This document shows, piece by piece, positions 58,670 to 64,000 of a stretch of 64,000 bases of DNA. The first letter of the stretch is position 1. Each line of letters opens with the position of its first letter. Where the stretch lies: positions 16,254,129-16,318,128 of the forward strand of contig NC_052397.1 of the NCBI RefSeq assembly GCF_009389715.1. Reading direction: 5' to 3'. The position numbers and the translations under genes were made by a program. This DNA is from Phoenix dactylifera. Its lineage: Eukaryota; Streptophyta; Magnoliopsida; Arecales; Arecaceae. The notes under the pieces were generated by a model. It was given only the letters and a program-made list of their open reading frames with translations. It was not told the DNA's origin and ran no database searches.

Positions 58670-58930
58670 TTTAAGGTTTTTTTTTTAAGATTGGCACTTA
58701 GAAAAATATGGCAAAATAAGAAGCTCATCCTATATTATTTTGAAGGGGACTTAAAGGCGATTATTAGTTGGCTACCCGATCTTCCATATCATCTTATTTG
58801 CTCTCACCCTACTTTAGAGGACTCGAGAAGGTTCATCTCCACTCCGCAGTCGTCCAACACTGCCTACATCTTTGAGGAGATGAATAAGATTACAGATTGG
58901 GTAGCCTACTAATTATTCGGGTGCTTTTAT
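58670..58930 (+). mobile_element. LINE RNase H tail fragment
   Basis: The frame reads YYFEGDLKAIISWLPD and, later, NTAYIFEEMNKITDWVAY, the EGDS-like strand and DWVA end of the L1 RNase H-like domain. It lacks the left part of the domain. No poly-A is clear. Confidence 0.7.
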
Positions 58931-61180
58931 TTGAGATTCGCCTCGGTCAGCCCCTCTTCAATTACCAGATATTTTGTGCTTCTGCCTGCATTTATTTGAA
59001 CTGTTTTTTTTTCCCAAACAGAATGGGCCGGGAGGTCTGAGCCAGCCCATTACTAAACTATTAGATACCTGGACGGACAGAATGCTATTCTTCAGAGTTA
59101 ACACGACTGAAGCCTCTAGCCTCTCAGTTATATGCGAGGGTAAACTAGCATTGAGCTAAGGCTCAAGTATCAGGACTGGTTAATTAGAAGGCAGAGGCAT
59201 GCCCAAATTGGAGTTTTAGCGGACCTCCACATATTTGATTCCGTAGATTGGTTTATCCTCTCGAAAGTATCGATCAAATTCGTACCCTGACAACATTTTG
59301 TGGAATTAGTAGGGAAAGCATTCATTTTATATTAAAATATAACTCTAAATATTTGGAGAAAACATATCAAAGTTATGTGTTTTTATAGCTAGAAAATGAC
59401 TTGATGAACAGCTCCACTTCGGATGTTTCTTTCTTTCTTTCTTTCTTTTGTTTTCCTTTTTATAAGAGTAGAGAGCTGGCCAGATTTGAAACAGAAGTGC
59501 ACGTCTTTGCTTTGCAGCATCACAAGTTCCTTACGCTAACTTGGTGCCAGTGTATCATGTTGTCATGATCTGGTTAATTCCCTATGTTCATACACCAATG
59601 CCATCGCCCATGTTGGCACAAGGAACCTATGTATGATGCTATCGTTCAATGAACCATTGCATTGTTTGATTTTCCAAAAGTGGTTTAAGTTTACTATCCA
59701 TTATAATTTAACATTCATCTTTATTATCCATTTTAATTATCGATTTTTAAATTTAAATATAAGTTTGTATTGATCATTTAGCACCATTACTCAAAAGAAA
59801 AAATATAGAAAAAGCTTATTCATTGACAAGTGATTTAAGCAACTCTTATTTCTTCATTACCTTTTGCATTTTTTTATTAAAGAAAAATCATAACAAGCTG
59901 AAAAAGCCCCTTGAAAAATGTAATGTCTTATCTAGGAAAAGATTCATTCCAAGTTGTCACGAGTAGAAAAATAATAAAAATTATTTTACCAATCTACATT
60001 GTATTAAAAAGAGCATTGGGATCCTTTAATTTGCCCATGGATGAAGTATTGTTTGTTTCACAAATAAAACAAAATATGGATCTGCCAAAGTTTTAAATAT
60101 GAGTTGTTTTGGAAAGAAAAATGCGTAAGCAACTAACATCATCAATCCTCCTTCGCATTCATATCTCACATCTACTAAGATGTCTCCAACTCTTTCAAAT
60201 TCCTCTTCTCTCAGTGGTAGTCAACGACTTTTTCGGTCGAGCAAAGTTAACCCCTTTATCTCAATTTTCCTCTCGAGCAACCTAATTAATACCAAAACCC
60301 TACCTCCCTTTTTAATCCCAATATCCCTCTCTGATTTTTATTTCAAAAGCTTGATATTAGTTATTTTTATCTCTATTTTAATCATGACATAACTCTATCA
60401 GAAAAAAAGATATATTATATAAATATGTTTAAAAGTATATTTCAATAAAATTATTTAACTTCCACTTGCAACATACTTGGCATATGCTATCAACATAGAA
60501 CAATGATTTCAGAGGAGGTCATCACAAAAGGATATCAATATTATTGAAATATGGTAGGTTGCGCTTGTTTCTATTATTAAAATGCAAACTATCACGCGGT
60601 CATACGCTAATAACAAAAAAGCAATGACTTCTGAGGGGTCGTAATATAGGAACATCAATATTCTTGGAACTATGGATAGAAAGCAGCTATTTTGTTACTA
60701 TAATGCAAACTACTTGAGTCTATGTTTCTGGTCCTGAGCCTCCAATTATGCTGAAGTGCTAAGACACATCTACCAAATTTCTACCACATATCAATCTATC
60801 CTGAAGTGATAGGTTCTCCACTGATGAGTAATGCTCAAATGCTCAAGAAATTATGTTTTTTTCTTTTCAGGTGTTGGTGTGCCATTAGAGTGAATAAAAA
60901 ACAGGAAAGTATTATAATATTTTCGATTTTTCTCTTGAGAAGTGCAGTTACATGATTATACAAGTATATAATGTATTCTTCTGATTTTATATTAAAGAAC
61001 AGTATTGGATAAAAGTAACCGGAGATGGGAGAAGGTTATATTATCGCAGGACTCCTCATAATAACATGGACCTGTTAGATTTTTTTTCTCTAAGATTCTA
61101 GAGATTTTATTCACGGAATCTGGATTCACTTAGCCAACTTCAGAAATTTCTATTATATAATAGATACCGCGGCTAGTTGC
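58931..61180. other. Intergenic DNA, no gene
   Basis: No gene is recognised. 60470-60720 holds two diverged copies of a ~125-bp unit (CATA-GCTA, AACAATGA, TTCAGAGG or TCTGAGGGG, TCAATATT, AATGCAAACTA). The remainder is AT-rich. A TTTC microsatellite is at 59430-59448. Confidence 0.4.
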
Positions 61181-61389
61181 ATTTACATTCCCACTAACAT
61201 ATGCCTAACTTGTTGCATCGTCGCATGAGATCGTGCCCAGCACTCTCTCACCTTCTCTTTGCCAACAATTTTTATATTATTATATAATGGCCATAAACAG
61301 AATCTCAAGAAACTGAAAATTTTTCTGAAAAAAAATAAGAAGCCAATCGTGTTGGCTAAAAGGTAGGGGTTATTATTTAACAAGTGCCG

Positions 61390-64000
61390 CCGGAGGAGGG
61401 GGGGATGCGGGGGCTCCACCCCCCGAACCCCGGTGTCAAAAGGGAACATTCGAACCTCTCTCGCATACCAAATTGGTAGCCCCATTAGCTTCACAGAAAA
61501 TATAATTGGGCTGGAAGACCCCTCCATCCCTCACAATTGTCTAGATATCTCGGAGCAAAAGGTGAATACAACCATTACCCCTTGGGCCCCTCCGGATCCA
61601 ACTGATGACCGTGCATGGCTGAGTCCCCCTCCAGGACGATGGAACTGGCCCGAAAAAATCAGGGAAGACGGTCCCAGACTGCCTTCCAAAGGAACAGTAC
61701 TAACCTCGGAGGGAGTCCCAAGCGCCAGATCCAGGCGTAGTCCATCCTGATGCGGAAAAGGTCGCCCATCCTGATGCTGGTCGTGGTAGAGGTGCTCCAA
61801 ATCCGAACATTTGGACCTACACATCCTGGTAACGGAAGGGATCGAACCCTCTCCACCAGATGCCCTCCGAAAAGCTAAGCTAGCCAGTCTCGTCCCATGT
61901 AGCCCTCCCGGGGACAAGGAGATCATAGACACGTAGGCCCTTCGCAGCCTTGACACTAACCATAGTAGGCCAATGCTGCAAGGGGAGGGCATCTACCTAC
62001 GGGTCCCCAGCCCTATCAGCTATCTAGTGTGTACCAACACAGTAGGCGGATACCTCGCAATTTGTCTCCACAGGAAGCAACATTTCTTCCCTCCTCGGGC
62101 CAGTTCCTCAGGGCCCGCCCACCCACCCATAGCGGGCTGCCATGGTCCGCATCGAGATCTCCTGTGGCTCCAAAAGGAATCGGATTGCATGTCGGGTAAT
62201 GAGCACTTTCCGTCTCTCCATGAGAGACAGAACCCCAAGGCCACCCTCACTGAATGGCAGGTAGATGCTCTCCCAAGCCACCAAGTGCACCCCTTGACCA
62301 CCTTCATGCGAGCCCCATAAGAAGCTCCGAAGTAGCCGTTCAATCTTCAGCTGCACTGTCCTTGGCACCACCGTGCTTGCCATGAGATAGATGGGCATTG
62401 AGCCAAGTACAGATCTGATCAGCGTCAATCTACCCATCATAGATAGAGACGCCACCCGCCAACCCTCTAGCCTACTTTGGACCCATTGCATCAGCCTAGT
62501 GCCCTCGGATACCCGTAGTCTCCTACCTGTGATCGGTACGCCCAGGTAGCTGCAAGTCTCGTCCTACTTTGGCATCCCCAGAATTCTTCGGATCCCCCGT
62601 CGAATCCCATGCGTCATGCTAGGACTGAAGGAGATGGTGGACTTCTGGGCATTCGCTTCCTGCCCAGACGCAGCACAGTAGTCGACCAACACCATCCTAA
62701 AGGCCCGTGCATCTGCTACCCGCGCCCTCGTCAAGAGGAGATAGTCATCGACAAAGAGTAAGTGATATATTGGCTCGGCCCCTAGAGCTAGGACGTAAGC
62801 CTCTAGCTTTCTGGCGGCGCATGCAGCCCGCAGTGCCTGAGTCAAGACGTTAAAGCAAAGGATGAACAAATATGGGGAGACATCCCTGCCGAAGCCCCAT
62901 GGTGGATTTGAAAAAGAGGGACGGTATGCCGTTGAGCAGAAGAGAAAACCTCGGTCTCCGGACACACCCCAGCACCCAATCAATCTAGGTCTCGTGGAAA
63001 CCAAGACTCTCCAAGGCACGCCTAAGGAAGCTCCACCTGATTCTGTCATAAGCTCGTTCCATGTCCAGCTTGACAGTTATCGGGGTTTGCCGCTTCAGGG
63101 CCCGCTGAAGATCCCACATCATATCTTGGGCTAATATGACATTATCGGAGATGCTCCTACCTCCCACAAAAGCTCCTTGCTCCTGGCAAATAATGCTGGA
63201 AAGCAAGGGCTTCATCTGCTCTAACAGTATTCTTGCCACAACTTTATATAAAATTGTGTACAAGCTATAGGCCTAAATTGACTCGGTTCCGCCGGATCCT
63301 GACGCTTCAGTATCAGCGTGACAAATATGGCCTTCCAGTTGTCAAGCATCCTGGCCCGACTGAAGAAACACAGAACCGCTTCCCCCACAGCCGTCCGGAG
63401 GATGCCCCAGTATCTTCGAAAAAAAGGGTGGGAACCCATCTGGACCAAAAGACCTATCCTCTCCTAGGGCCCAGACCGCCTCCCGCACCTCCCCCTCCAT
63501 CACCAGTCAAACCAGTAACGCATTCTCTGTAACGCCAATTTCCATGTCGGCCCCCGGGAGCTGACCGACAGCGTCATCCCCTCCGTCCTCCGTCCATCGA
63601 GAACAGAAGAAATCAAGCAAGATCTGGCTAACCGACGATGCTCGCTCCGCCCAGTGGCCCATCTCGTCCTGCAGAGACCGAATCATATTCGTCTACCTTC
63701 TGTTGACCATGCTCCAATGAAAGAAACTAGTGTTCCGGTCTCCCTCTTTGACCCACTAGATTCTGGACTTTTAATTCCAAAAAATGTCATATTGTCGCAG
63801 GATCGAGTAATGAGTGGCAAGAAGCCCCTGGTCGACCTCAGGGAGCACACCCACTTGAAATTCTTTCCTTTGGAGGTTAGCAATCGGGGCCTTCACATCC
63901 TCCAACTTTCTAAAAATATCACCCACAACCTCACGATTCCAACAGCACAGCCGTCTCTTGGTCAACTCTAATTTGCGTAAAACCCTTTGCATGGCATCAC
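61390..64000 (-). mobile_element. L1-type LINE ORF2, decayed, runs off the right edge
   Basis: Minus-strand segments follow the ORF2 order. 63992-63771: linker before RT (RDIFRKLED-like and QRKEFQVG words). 63263-62985: RT core with ICQEQGAFVGGRSISDNVIL and KLDMERAYDRIRWSFLRRAL. 63049-62564: catalytic FVDDYLLLTRA; most relatives have FADD. 62491-62108: thumb, WRVASLSMMGRLTLIRSVLG and LLRSFLWGS. 61856-61659: zf-RVT, WIWRLGLPPRLVLFLWKAVW. Several frame changes separate these blocks, so no full ORF2 exists. The RNase H domain found in the other LINE tails of this window is not visible before the left boundary near 61390. Endonuclease and ORF1 would lie beyond 64000. Confidence 0.9.

Overview
The window is nuclear DNA from a flowering plant, almost certainly a monocot. 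The genes are intron-rich and sit in AT-rich DNA. The two single-exon glycosyltransferase genes have the very high third-position GC typical of monocots. Plant-type Pol III genes, L1-type LINEs, MITEs and LTR-element remnants fill the space between genes. Palm is my best guess from the gene and repeat style; that is an inference, not shown by the sequence.

Left part (1-16300). The window opens with the last two exons of an LRR receptor-like kinase (+). A Pol III cluster follows: tRNA-Gln(CTG) on the minus strand, then tRNA-Arg(CCT) and an RNase MRP RNA gene, both on the plus strand. The MRP gene has a plant USE/TATA-like promoter, a 9-bp P1 stem and a T-run terminator. An orphan first exon of an AP-3 sigma subunit lies among them, and an inverted 3' fragment of MRP RNA lies 1.5 kb away. 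A mitochondrial bL27 gene (-) and a NUCLEAR FUSION DEFECTIVE 6-like gene (+) come next.

Middle (16300-46500). A 6-kb stretch without a recognised gene leads to an At1g01500-like gene (+; 312 aa; Gly/Val-rich C-terminal membrane-like segment; 3.9-kb intron). Next is a five-exon Sec14/CRAL-TRIO lipid-transfer-type gene (-; 298 aa; 4.2-kb first coding intron). Introns of both carry GGTACCG/AACCGG-rich non-autonomous repeats. From 38.6 kb on, mobile DNA dominates: a MITE-like element, LINE RNase H tails, and a 2.6-kb LTR-like sequence (probably a solo LTR) that split one of those tails and has a visible 5-bp target duplication.

Right part (46500-64000). Two tandem UGT73-type UDP-glycosyltransferase genes (+) lie 2.4 kb apart. 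The first has an apparent 1-nt loss in a poly-C run; the second looks intact and has a triplicated upstream block. Beyond them are LTR-like GC-rich DNA, minisatellites and a fourth LINE tail. A larger decayed LINE on the minus strand (RT and zf-RVT regions visible) runs off the right edge.

I found no convincing new multi-gene system. The most notable items are the tRNA/tRNA/MRP Pol III neighbourhood with duplicated fragments of two of its RNA genes, the nested LTR in a LINE with its target duplication, and the tandem UGT pair with one frameshifted member.
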